A stretch of DNA of 32,462 nucleotides from NCBI GenBank assembly GCA_905372155.1, contig CAJPNZ010000027.1, forward strand, positions 1 through 32,462, written 5' to 3'. Origin of the DNA: Propionibacteriaceae bacterium. Its GTDB lineage: Bacteria; Actinomycetota; Actinomycetes; Propionibacteriales; Propionibacteriaceae. This document shows positions 7,891-15,072 of the stretch, piece by piece (within the stretch, counting starts at the first letter, position 1; each line of letters starts with the position of its first letter). The translations under genes were made by a program, and so were the position numbers. The notes beneath the pieces were generated by a model. That model was not told the DNA's origin, made no database searches, and saw only the letters and a list, made by a program, of their open reading frames with translations.

Positions 7891-8636
7891 CCTTCGCTCG
7901 CCACCGGTTTGGGTCCGCCGCCGGGGCGGGGACGCAGGAACTCATCGGAACCCTTGTCCTTGAGATCACCGTACTTGACCCGCGTGGCGTAGACGTCGGC
8001 GTATTCCTGTCCGGTGAGGCGCTGGATGGCGGCCAGCACCTCCTCGGTGACCCAGCGCAGGGTACGGGTCTCGGATTCGCGCCCCTTCAGGTCGGAGAAG
8101 TCAAGCGGTTCACCGACCACGACGACGGGACGCCGCACCCAGGGAATGCCGAGGAATCCCCTGACGGTCTGGGTACCGATCAGGCCGACGGGTAGCACCG
8201 GAGCCCCGGATGCGAGCACCATGCGCGCCATCCCGGTCTTGCCCTTGTAGAGCCTGCCGTCCGGGGAACGGGTTCCCTCGGGGAAGATGCCGACCACCTT
8301 GCCTGCGTCGAGCACATCGAAGATGGCGTGCAGCGAGGCGGCCGAGGCCCGGCCACCACCGCGGTCCATGGGAACCATCCCGATGGCCTTCAGGAACCAT
8401 GCCACGATGGCGCGGCCGAGGTTCTTGCTCCCGTCGAACAGCTCCGCTTTCGCGGGGAAGGTGACCTTCCGGGGCAGCATCGCGGGAATGATCACGGGAT
8501 CCATCGTCGCGATGTGGTTGCTCACCAAGATCGCCCCTCCACTCGTGGGGACGTTTTCGGCGCCGTGGATCCGGGCACGGAACCCGAACCTGACCAGCGG
8601 GCGGAAGATGAAAATTTTGAAAAATCTGTACCACAT
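7887..8636 (-). CDS. 1-acyl-sn-glycerol-3-phosphate acyltransferase family protein (PlsC-like)
   Basis: The protein (249 residues) transfers acyl chains to lysophosphatidate or a related lysolipid on the inner face of the cytoplasmic membrane, making phospholipid precursors. Catalytic motif I, NHxxxxD, is at residues 40-46 (NHIATMD) and the glycerophosphate-binding FPEGTRS is at 118-124; a further conserved stretch is PVLPVGLIGT. The first 15 residues are hydrophobic and may anchor it. The ATG follows the NlpC/P60 stop by 9 bases, and its stop overlaps the sensor kinase start. A similar acyltransferase gene (Rv2182c) lies near aroG in Mycobacterium tuberculosis. The last 30 residues are basic and Gly/Pro-rich, outside the catalytic fold. 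Exact acceptor specificity is not visible. Confidence 0.92.
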   Translation of the reverse strand: MWYRFFKIFIFRPLVRFGFRARIHGAENVPTSGGAILVSNHIATMDPVIIPAMLPRKVTFPAKAELFDGSKNLGRAIVAWFLKAIGMVPMDRGGGRASAASLHAIFDVLDAGKVVGIFPEGTRSPDGRLYKGKTGMARMVLASGAPVLPVGLIGTQTVRGFLGIPWVRRPVVVVGEPLDFSDLKGRESETRTLRWVTEEVLAAIQRLTGQEYADVYATRVKYGDLKDKGSDEFLRPRPGGGPKPVASEG

Positions 8637-8645
8637 GAGGCGGTC

Positions 8646-9710
8646 TCAGGCCACGCGTCGCGCCCCCTGGTAGGGCATCGAGTTCACGCCGGCGGTGACC
8701 ACGCCACTGCGCGGATTGGCGGCGTGCACGATCTGGCCGTTGCCGATGTACATGCCGACGTGCGTGATGCCGCCGTAGTAGAAGACCAGGTCACCGGGCT
8801 GCAGATCCCCCTTGGACACGGAGGTGCCCGCCGAGAACTGGGCCTGGGAGGTGCGGGGCAGGGAGATGCCGACCTGCTTGTAGGCGGCGTACATCAGCCC
8901 GGAGCAGTCGAAGGTCGAGGGCCCGGTGGTGCCCATGACATAACCCTTGCCGACCTGGGCGAGGGCGTAGCTGACGGCCTGCTGGGCACGTCCGGAACCG
9001 CCGCCCGAGGACGAGGGGGGAGAATCGGACTTGTCGCCCGCTCCGGTGGATGGGGAGGGAGTGGGGCTGGCGCTCTCGCGGGTCGCCTGCTCACGTGCGG
9101 CCTCCTCCTGCTGGCGCTGTTCCTCCAGCTTCCTGAGACGCTCCTGCTCCTCGGCACTCAGGCGGTCGTAGACCTGCTGGGCCTCTGCCTCCTTGGCCTC
9201 GTACTCCTTCGCGAGCTTTTCCTTGGCCGCCCGGTCCGCCTTGAGCGACTCGGTGATGGTTTCCTGCTGGCCACGGAGTGTGTCCAACCGGGCCTGCTCC
9301 ACCTGCAGGGTCTGCAGGTCAGCCATGCTCCGGTCGGTCTCGTTCTGGATGGTGGTCAGCCCGGACAGGAACGTGGTGTCGTCGCTGCTGCCGAGAAGCT
9401 GGCCCGTGATGTCCATGCCACCGCCGTTGAGCTGCATCATCGCCAGATCACCGAGGTTCGTCCCCAGCTGGGAAACCTTCGACTCCTGGGCGGACAGATC
9501 CTGCTTGAGGGTCTCGAGCTTGCTCTCCGACTCCTCGGCGCGGGTGATCGTCTCGATGAGCTGGGCATCCAGATTCGCGGACTCCTCGTGAATGCGGTCC
9601 AACTTCTCCTTCGCGGCTGCGACGGCGTCAGGATCGGCGGATGCAATGGGTACGAAAATGACGCTGGCTGCGACGAGAAGGCCAACCAGACCTGTGCGGA
9701 ACGACTTCAC
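8646..9710 (-). CDS. Secreted NlpC/P60 peptidoglycan endopeptidase with coiled-coil region (RipC-like)
   Basis: The 354-residue precursor has a signal peptide (1-25, ending ASA), a long helical coiled-coil region rich in Glu, Gln and Lys (about 27-210), a Ser/Pro/Gly-rich linker (about 211-240), and a C-terminal NlpC/P60 domain (241-354). The catalytic Cys269 is in TFDCSGLMY, with His317 (THVGMYIG) and His329 (IVHAANP). It should cut peptide stems in the cell wall outside the membrane; the coiled coil normally holds the catalytic domain until an FtsEX-like or other partner activates it. RipC (Rv2190c) of M. tuberculosis has the same design and lies near the same nuclease gene. The GTG start has GGAG upstream and a good promoter at 9747-9775. 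It leads the operon to the acyltransferase and MacRS-like genes. Confidence 0.93.
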   Translation of the reverse strand: MKSFRTGLVGLLVAASVIFVPIASADPDAVAAAKEKLDRIHEESANLDAQLIETITRAEESESKLETLKQDLSAQESKVSQLGTNLGDLAMMQLNGGGMDITGQLLGSSDDTTFLSGLTTIQNETDRSMADLQTLQVEQARLDTLRGQQETITESLKADRAAKEKLAKEYEAKEAEAQQVYDRLSAEEQERLRKLEEQRQQEEAAREQATRESASPTPSPSTGAGDKSDSPPSSSGGGSGRAQQAVSYALAQVGKGYVMGTTGPSTFDCSGLMYAAYKQVGISLPRTSQAQFSAGTSVSKGDLQPGDLVFYYGGITHVGMYIGNGQIVHAANPRSGVVTAGVNSMPYQGARRVA

Positions 9711-9746
9711 TCGAAACTCCAGACACTCGGGGACGAGGCTGAGAGA

Positions 9747-9775
9747 ATCCTAAACGACCTTCAGGCCTTTCCCAA
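9747..9775 (-). promoter_or_regulatory. Putative sigma-A-type promoter of the NlpC/P60-acyltransferase-MacRS operon
   Basis: On the minus strand TTGGGA (9775-9770) and TAGGAT (9752-9747) are separated by exactly 17 bases. The start codon at 9710 lies about 37 bases further on, with GGAG in the leader, so this unit is leadered, unlike many others here. Confidence 0.55.
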
Positions 9776-9840
9776 AGTTCACCCATCATGCAGGACGTGC
9801 ACCCCGCTTCGGCCATGGTCATTTTGTCGCCGTGGCCGAG

Positions 9841-9846
9841 TAACGT
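9841..9846 (+). promoter_or_regulatory. Putative -10 hexamer of a leaderless promoter for the exonuclease/GIY-YIG gene
   Basis: TAACGT ends 7 bases before the ATG at 9854 with no Shine-Dalgarno between. It supports that start over the in-frame ATG at 9788, which lies inside the divergent promoter region. Confidence 0.45.
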
Positions 9847-9853
9847 CTCCGAC

Positions 9854-11539
9854 ATGACCTCCAGCCGCGCCCCCGAATCGCTTCAACCCAGCTTCGAGGA
9901 CCTGGGACGTCACCTGCGCGTGACCACCTTCTGCGTCGTGGACCTGGAGACCACGGGCGCGGGCCCCGAGTCGGAGATCACCGAGATCGGAGCGATCAAG
10001 GTGTGCGGCGGCGAACCGCTCGGCGAGTTCCAGACCCTGGTGCGCCCCTCAGTTCCCATTCCGGCGATGATCCAGGTGCTCACGGGGATCACGGACACCA
10101 TGGTGGCCACGGCCCCCTCCCCCGCGGAAGCGGTCCCGGAGTTCGTGCGGTTCGCCGACGGATGCGTGCTGGTGGCCCACAACGCCCCGTTCGACGTCGG
10201 TTTCCTCAAACGCGCCTGCGGGCAGCTCGGCATCCGGTGGCCCAATCCCGTCGTGGTGGACACGGTGACCCTGGCCCGGCGGGTGCTGCCCAAGGGGGAG
10301 GTGCTCAACTGCAAGCTGGGAACGCTCGCCGCCCACTTCCGCGCCACCACCCGGCCCGACCACCGGGCCCTGAGCGATGCGCACGCCACCGTCGAGGTGT
10401 TGCACGCCCTCCTGGAGCGAACCGGGCGGCTCGGCATCGACACCGTCGAGGACCTGCGGGAACTGCTGTTGCACGTCCCCCCGGAGCGCCGCGCCAAGCG
10501 GGTCTGGGCCAAGCAGCTCCCGGAGGCCCCGGGGATCTACTGGTTCGAGCGCGAGGACCGGGACGCGAACGGAGCTCCCCACACGGAGGTGCTCTACGTC
10601 GGCAAGTCACGAAACCTGCGGAAAAGGGTCGCCTCGTACTTCTCCGCGGCGGAACAGCGCACCCGGATCCACGAGATGGTGCGGGTTGCCACCGGGGTCA
10701 GGGGGATCGAGTGCGCCACGGACCTGGAGGCACAGGTGCGGGAACTGCGGATGATCGCCGCCCGCTCCCCGCGGTACAACCGGCGTTCCAGGAACCAGCA
10801 CCGCCTGTGGTGGCTGAAACTGACCGGAGGCTCCCTTCACCGGCTGGTGGCCACGAGGACCCCGTCCCCGGGGGACCTGTTCTGGGGGCCGTTTCCCGGC
10901 CTGGCCGCCGCCCGGGAATCGGCTCGTGCGTTCCGCGACGCCTTCGGGGTGCTGGAACGCAGGCACCACCGTTCATCGCGCGGATCGTGGGTGATTCCGG
11001 AACCGGAGGGATACGAAACAGGGGTGGAGCGCCTGCGCAACGCCTGGCTGGGTGACGTCAGGGAACTGCTGACATCGGCCTCCCCCAGGCTGGCCGAGCT
11101 GGTGGCGCAGGAACGTTTCGAGGAGGCGGGGGAGCTCACCGATCGCCTCCTCGCCGCCCACCAGACCTCCAGGCGTTTCCACCGGGTGCGTTCCCTGGCG
11201 GGCTGTCCCGAACTGGTGGCGGCCGCCCCGGAGCACGGCGAATGGGCCGTTCACGTGATCCGCTTCGGGAAACTCGCCGGGGCCGCGCGGGCCCGCACCG
11301 CGCAGGTCCCGGAAATCGCCGAGGCCACCCGGGAACTGTCCGAGACGGTACGAGAAGCTCCCGGCGGGCTGCCCGCCGGGAGCTTCGAGGAGGCCGAGCG
11401 CATCGCGGACTGGCTGGAGTCGCCCGGGGTCAGGTTCCTGGACACCGTCGGCGACTGGGCCTGGCCCGCGCACTGCGCGCTGGATCAGGAAAGCGTCACC
11501 GAGTTGATCACCACGGGTGTGGTGGGGCGGTCCCGGTGA
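9854..11539 (+). CDS. DEDDh exonuclease fused to a GIY-YIG (UvrC/Cho-like) nuclease domain
   Basis: The 561-residue protein joins a DnaQ-like 3'-5' exonuclease to a UvrC N-terminal-like nuclease. Exonuclease residues are Asp30 and Glu32 (VVDLETTG), the Asp in HNAPFDVGFL and the His/Asp of DHRALSDAHATVEVL, ending near residue 190. The GIY-YIG domain follows at about 215-300 (PEAPGIYWFER, EVLYVGKSRNLRKRVASYF, then DLEAQVRELRMIA, giving Tyr, Arg and Glu). The remainder resembles the middle of UvrC/Cho. It lacks the UvrC C-terminal RNase H and helix-hairpin-helix parts. Rv2191 of M. tuberculosis has the same design beside ripC and trpD. A role in DNA repair is likely; the substrate is not established from sequence. 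Its 3' end overlaps the opposite-strand cyclophilin gene by 55 bases. Confidence 0.93.
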   Translation: MTSSRAPESLQPSFEDLGRHLRVTTFCVVDLETTGAGPESEITEIGAIKVCGGEPLGEFQTLVRPSVPIPAMIQVLTGITDTMVATAPSPAEAVPEFVRFADGCVLVAHNAPFDVGFLKRACGQLGIRWPNPVVVDTVTLARRVLPKGEVLNCKLGTLAAHFRATTRPDHRALSDAHATVEVLHALLERTGRLGIDTVEDLRELLLHVPPERRAKRVWAKQLPEAPGIYWFEREDRDANGAPHTEVLYVGKSRNLRKRVASYFSAAEQRTRIHEMVRVATGVRGIECATDLEAQVRELRMIAARSPRYNRRSRNQHRLWWLKLTGGSLHRLVATRTPSPGDLFWGPFPGLAAARESARAFRDAFGVLERRHHRSSRGSWVIPEPEGYETGVERLRNAWLGDVRELLTSASPRLAELVAQERFEEAGELTDRLLAAHQTSRRFHRVRSLAGCPELVAAAPEHGEWAVHVIRFGKLAGAARARTAQVPEIAEATRELSETVREAPGGLPAGSFEEAERIADWLESPGVRFLDTVGDWAWPAHCALDQESVTELITTGVVGRSR

Positions 11540-11994
11540 TCGGTTTCCGTGGTGGCGATGGCGTCCACCACGGCCTGGCTGGCGGGATCCTTGACCTCGC
11601 CGAAGATGGTGTGACGGCGGTTCAGGTGTGGGGTGGGAGCCACCGTGATGAAGAACTGCGAGCCGTTGGTTCCGGGCCCGGCGTTGGCCATGGCCAGCAG
11701 GTAGGGGCGGTTGAAGGAGAGTTCCGGGTGGAACTCGTCGGCGAAACGGTACCCGGGGCCTCCGGTTCCGGTGCCCAGCGGGCAACCGCCCTGGATCATG
11801 AACCCGCCGATGACGCGGTGGAAACCGAGCCCGTCATAGAACTTTCCGGTCCTGGTCTCACCCGTGGTGGCGTCGCGGTATTCCTTGGTCCCACCCGCGA
11901 GTCCGACGAAGTTCGCCACCGTGGTGGGGGCCTCGTCGTCGAAGAGCTCGATGACGATGTCGCCCTTGGTAGTGTGGAGGGTAGCAGTGCTCAT
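11485..11994 (-). CDS. Peptidyl-prolyl cis-trans isomerase, cyclophilin type
   Basis: This cytoplasmic cyclophilin (169 residues, no signal peptide) isomerises Xaa-Pro bonds and helps protein folding. Landmarks are TTKGDIVIELF at the N-terminus, FHRVIGGFMIQGG (catalytic Arg and Phe), the MANAGPGTNGSQFFIT core and HTIFGEV. The length is normal for bacterial single-domain cyclophilins. The ATG at 11994 is set by a TAGGTT hexamer 6 bases upstream (12001-12006 on the plus strand), again without a Shine-Dalgarno. The stop lies 55 bases inside the end of the convergent nuclease gene. Both overlapping ends are plausible: this protein ends with the family-like PVVINSVTLS. It is divergent from the sunset-domain gene. 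Confidence 0.95.
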   Translation of the reverse strand: MSTATLHTTKGDIVIELFDDEAPTTVANFVGLAGGTKEYRDATTGETRTGKFYDGLGFHRVIGGFMIQGGCPLGTGTGGPGYRFADEFHPELSFNRPYLLAMANAGPGTNGSQFFITVAPTPHLNRRHTIFGEVKDPASQAVVDAIATTETDHRDRPTTPVVINSVTLS

Positions 11995-12000
11995 GGATCC

Positions 12001-12006
12001 AACCTA
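12001..12006 (-). promoter_or_regulatory. Putative -10 hexamer of a leaderless promoter for the cyclophilin gene
   Basis: On the minus strand TAGGTT ends 6 bases before the ATG at 11994; the intervening GGATCC leaves no room for a ribosome-binding site. Confidence 0.5.
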
Positions 12007-12152
12007 CAGGTGACGACCCCGCGGCGTCGGAGCGCATTCTGACGTGTCGTGTAACCCGGCTGGAGCGTTGTTCCCGATTTCGCCCTCCCCTGCGCCCGGA
12101 ACCGGGTAGCGTTGGATGTGCTCGATCACGAGCCAACCATTGGAGGAATGCA

Positions 12153-12908
12153 GTGAAGAAGTCACGACTGACCAAGGCCGCCGCGGAATCCGCCGCCGCC
12201 GCGGAAGCTGGCCGCACCGTCTGGGACGACGCCATCGAGAGGGCCGCCGCGATCCTGCTGGAAGCCCAGCGCAAGGCCGCTCCTTTCGCACGTGAGGCGG
12301 GGAAACGCACGGCGAATTTCGCCTCGAAACGCCTCGATACCTGGGAACCACACATCCGCGGCGCACTCGACCGGGTTCCCCCGGCCGTTGATGCGGCCCA
12401 CGACAAGGTCACATCCGAGTTGCTGCCCAACCTGCAACAGGCCCTGCACAAGGCTGCTGGTCACAAGCTCGCGCCTGCGAAGAAGAAGCGCAAGGGCGGC
12501 AGGTTCAAGAAGTTCGCGAAGTTCGTGTTCGTCGGTTCTCTCGTCGCGGGCGCCGTTGCGGCCGTGAGGCACTTCCTGACGCCCAAGGACGACGGCTGGA
12601 CGGCTCACGAACCGTCGCGCGCCTACGTCAACAACAACGACACCTTCGCCACTGCCGCGAAATTCAACGAACCAGCTGCGCCGCCCACCACCCAGGCCGC
12701 GCCCACGCCGGAGGCCCCGAGGGAGAGCTTCGGCAAGGGCTCCTACGTGGGCCCCAACCCGCCGGAGGGTTACATCTTCAAGGGCAACGAACGCTCGAAG
12801 AAGTATCACGTTCCCGGTACCCGCGGATACGAGCTGACGATCGCCGAGGTCTGGTTCAACTCGGAGGAGGCCGCCGAGGCGGCCGGGTTCACGAAGGCAC
12901 AGCGCTGA
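12153..12908 (+). CDS. Membrane protein with C-terminal sunset domain
   Basis: The 251-residue protein has an Ala/Lys-rich helical N-terminal half (1-120), one membrane segment (about 125-143, after a KKKRKGGRFKKF basic patch), a Pro/Ala/Thr-rich linker (about 165-190) and a short C-terminal module with KGNERSKKYHVPGTRGYELT, VWFNSEEAAEAAGF. This matches what I know as the sunset domain, a small Cys-less module found at the ends of envelope and nuclease proteins in Gram-positive bacteria; its function is not settled. The GTG start has a strong GGAGG 7 bases upstream, and TAGCGT (12107-12112) may be the -10. It is divergent from the cyclophilin gene, and its stop overlaps the presumed start of the prepilin peptidase gene, which suggests an operon. 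Confidence 0.82.
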   Translation: MKKSRLTKAAAESAAAAEAGRTVWDDAIERAAAILLEAQRKAAPFAREAGKRTANFASKRLDTWEPHIRGALDRVPPAVDAAHDKVTSELLPNLQQALHKAAGHKLAPAKKKRKGGRFKKFAKFVFVGSLVAGAVAAVRHFLTPKDDGWTAHEPSRAYVNNNDTFATAAKFNEPAAPPTTQAAPTPEAPRESFGKGSYVGPNPPEGYIFKGNERSKKYHVPGTRGYELTIAEVWFNSEEAAEAAGFTKAQR

Positions 12909-13555
12909 CCCTGACCCTGCTCCTGCTGGCATGTGCCAGCGCATCGGCAGCCGCGGCCCACCTCATCCTGGTGGTGCCGCGGCTGCCTCGTGTTGCGCTC
13001 GACCCGGACGATCCCCCGCCCGACTACCGGTCCTTGGCAAAACCTCGGGATGCCATTGCTCTGGGGCTGGTGGTTCTCGGGTGCGCCTGCGCCCTCTGGC
13101 AGGTGCCCGCCGTGCAGCTGCCGTTGTGGTTCGGTCATCTCGGCGCGGGAGGGGCGCTGGTGTGGGTGGATTTCAAGACCACGTGGTTGCCGAAACGCCT
13201 GCACTGGATCGCCACCGCCCAGGTGGCGGCGGGCCTGGCGGTGGTCGCCCTCCATTCCCCGGGGGTGCTCGTGTCGGCCCTGGCGGGGGCGTGCGCGACC
13301 TCGGGTGTGTTCTGGGTGGTGTGGCGGTTCTCCCACAGTTTCGGCTTCGGTGACGTCAGGCTCGGGCTGCTGGTGGGTGCGGTGGCCGGCTCGATGGGCC
13401 TCCAGGGATGGACGACGGCGTTGCTGGCAGGAACCCTCATCGGGGCGGTCTGGGCGATCGTCCACGCGCTGCAAGGGCGGGCCTCGGAGCCATTTCCCTA
13501 TGGCCCAGCACTGTGGCTGGGTCCCGTGGCGGCGGCCGCGCTGACGGGCGGCTGA
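12905..13555 (+). CDS. Prepilin peptidase (A24 family), probable CTG start
   Basis: A24 peptidases are membrane aspartyl proteases that cut the leader of type IV pilin-like proteins. The two expected Asp motifs are present: VDFKTTWLP after one membrane segment and the GxGD motif FGFGDVRLG after another. No N-methyltransferase domain is present, so this is the short form. The obvious GTG at 12971 would cut off the first membrane segment, LTLTLLLLACASASAAAAHL. Reading back, the first usable codon is CTG at 12905, which overlaps the previous stop as CTGA, exactly like the ATGA and GTGA joins elsewhere here. That gives 216 residues. No pilin or assembly ATPase is encoded in the window, so the substrate is elsewhere. 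The stop is 4 bases from the convergent trpD stop. Confidence 0.8.
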   Translation: MTLTLLLLACASASAAAAHLILVVPRLPRVALDPDDPPPDYRSLAKPRDAIALGLVVLGCACALWQVPAVQLPLWFGHLGAGGALVWVDFKTTWLPKRLHWIATAQVAAGLAVVALHSPGVLVSALAGACATSGVFWVVWRFSHSFGFGDVRLGLLVGAVAGSMGLQGWTTALLAGTLIGAVWAIVHALQGRASEPFPYGPALWLGPVAAAALTGG

Positions 13556-13559
13556 CGTC

Positions 13560-14594
13560 TCAGGCCCTGGTGGCCTCGATCCAGGCGTCGAGTTTCCGTT
13601 GGGCGCTGCCGTCGTCCAAGGCCCGGTTGGCGTCGGCGAGGGTAACCGCCAGCTGCTCGGCGAGCGGCACCACGGAGCTCACCCCGCGGTAGGCCAGCAG
13701 GGCGGCCGCCGCGTTCAGGGTCACTATGTCGCGGACCGGACCGGTCCTGCCCGCCACCAGGTCCCGCACCACCTGGGCGTTGTGCTGCGCGTCCCCTCCC
13801 CTGAGGTCCGCGGGAGCGCCGGGCGGCAACCCGAGCTCCGTCGGGTCCAGGATGGTGCGGTGCACCCGCCCGTCGGCCAGCAGCCACACGTCCGAGGAGG
13901 ATGTGGTGGTCAGCTCGTCAAGCCCGTCGAAGCCCCGGAAAACCAAGCCCCGTACCCCACGTCCCGCCAGCACCCGCGCCACGACGGGAGCGATGTCGTC
14001 GTTGGCAACGCCCAACGCCATCGCCTGGGGACGGGCCGGATTGGACAGGGGCCCGAGGAAGTTGAACGTGGTCTGGATGGCCAGTTGCTTCCGCACCCCC
14101 GCGACGTGCTTCATCGCGGGATGGTGGAGTTGGGCGAACAGGAAGGTGATCCCCACCTCCTCCAGGACACCGGCCTGCCTGGCCGGTTCCAGTCCGATGT
14201 TCACGCCGAGCGCCTCCAGGGTGTCGGCGGTGCCGGCCTGCGAGGACGCCGCCCGGGAGCCGTGCTTGACCACCTTCGCGCCGGCCGCTGCCGCCACCAG
14301 TGCCGCCATGGTGGAGACGTTGACGGTGTTGGCCCGGTCGCCCCCCGTGCCCACGACATCCACGGCCTCGCGATCGAGGGTGACCTGCACCGCGTTGTCG
14401 AGCATCGCGGAGCTGAGACCCTCGATCTCCTCGGCCGTCTCCCCCTTCGCCCGTAGGGCCACCAGCAGCGCCGCGAGCTGCACATCGCTGGCACGGCCCG
14501 AGAGAATCTCGTTGAGCGCCCACTGCGCGGCCTCGGCCTCCAGGCCCTCACGGCGCACCAGTCCAGTCAGGATGTCCGGCCAGGTGTAGGTCAT
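13560..14594 (-). CDS. trpD: Anthranilate phosphoribosyltransferase
   Basis: TrpD joins anthranilate to phosphoribosyl pyrophosphate, the second step of tryptophan synthesis from chorismate. The 344-residue protein has the full set of family motifs: VDVVGTGGDRANTVNVST (PRPP and pyrophosphate loop), VVKHGSRAASSQAGTAD (anthranilate-side loop), FNFLGPLSNPARP and the later FDGLDELTTT segment with an acidic Mg site. The ATG at 14594 overlaps the stop of the upstream receiver-like gene as ATGA; the open frame that continues upstream to 15110 is not coding. No other trp gene is in the window, so the gene is separated from the rest of the pathway, as in M. tuberculosis (Rv2192c near the same nuclease). 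Confidence 0.96.
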   Translation of the reverse strand: MTYTWPDILTGLVRREGLEAEAAQWALNEILSGRASDVQLAALLVALRAKGETAEEIEGLSSAMLDNAVQVTLDREAVDVVGTGGDRANTVNVSTMAALVAAAAGAKVVKHGSRAASSQAGTADTLEALGVNIGLEPARQAGVLEEVGITFLFAQLHHPAMKHVAGVRKQLAIQTTFNFLGPLSNPARPQAMALGVANDDIAPVVARVLAGRGVRGLVFRGFDGLDELTTTSSSDVWLLADGRVHRTILDPTELGLPPGAPADLRGGDAQHNAQVVRDLVAGRTGPVRDIVTLNAAAALLAYRGVSSVVPLAEQLAVTLADANRALDDGSAQRKLDAWIEATRA

Positions 14595-14989
14595 GCCGCC
14601 CTCTCCCGCAGCAGCTCGGCCACCTGGGTGGGCAGCCTGACCGGGTCGATCGGGTAGGCGGAGATCGCCTCGGCACGCGACCATGTTCCGAGCCACGCAT
14701 CGGCCACTCGGGCCACCAGCAGCAGCACCGGCGGGCACGGATCGTATTCCTCCTTGACCTGGTGGGCCAGGCCGATGCCGCCCTCGGGCTGGGCCTCGCC
14801 GTCCAGGATGAGGAGAGCAAAACCGGAATCGGCATCCAATCGTTTCAGCATGGCCTGCCCGGTGGCCACCTCCTCCACCTCGATGGGAGGCAGATCGGAG
14901 GCCACCTTGCGTCCGAGGGCGAGCCGCACCTGCTCCCGCACCGTGCGGTCGCTGGAAAACAGCAGCACCTTGAGGGTTTCGTCGCTCAT
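14591..14989 (-). CDS. Stand-alone, degenerate response-regulator receiver-like protein
   Basis: The 132-residue protein has the alternating strand/helix pattern of a CheY-like receiver and no output domain. Strand 1 reads KVLLFSSDRTV, keeping a single Asp of the acidic pair, and strand 3 reads FALLILDGEAQPEGG with a possible phosphoacceptor Asp. The conserved Thr/Ser of strand 4 is not clear (PVLLLVARVAD), and the strand 5 Lys-Pro is replaced by YPIDPVRLP, so the normal phosphorylation chemistry is doubtful. The start is the ATG at 14989, with AAGGAG 7 bases before it. The gene is coupled to trpD by an ATGA overlap. It may be a protein-binding regulator, for example one that depends on partner contacts rather than phosphate; nothing in the sequence names the partner. 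Confidence 0.75.
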   Translation of the reverse strand: MSDETLKVLLFSSDRTVREQVRLALGRKVASDLPPIEVEEVATGQAMLKRLDADSGFALLILDGEAQPEGGIGLAHQVKEEYDPCPPVLLLVARVADAWLGTWSRAEAISAYPIDPVRLPTQVAELLRERAA

Positions 14990-15021
14990 AGTCTCTCCTT
15001 GGCCACGTGTGACTTCGCAAC

Positions 15022-15027
15022 ATCGTA
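15022..15027 (-). promoter_or_regulatory. Possible -10 hexamer for the receiver-trpD operon
   Basis: TACGAT on the minus strand lies about 33 bases upstream of the ATG at 14989. No convincing -35 was seen. The leader carries the AAGGAG ribosome-binding site. Confidence 0.3.
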
Positions 15028-15060
15028 GCCCTCCCGTGATGCCCATGGGTGGGCGAGTCG

Positions 15061-15066
15061 TAGGCT
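15061..15066 (+). promoter_or_regulatory. Putative -10 hexamer of a leaderless promoter for guaB1
   Basis: TAGGCT ends 6 bases before the GTG at 15073. The same hexamer sits at the same distance before the EamA transporter gene (1140-1145). Confidence 0.5.
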
Positions 15067-15072
15067 GCACGT

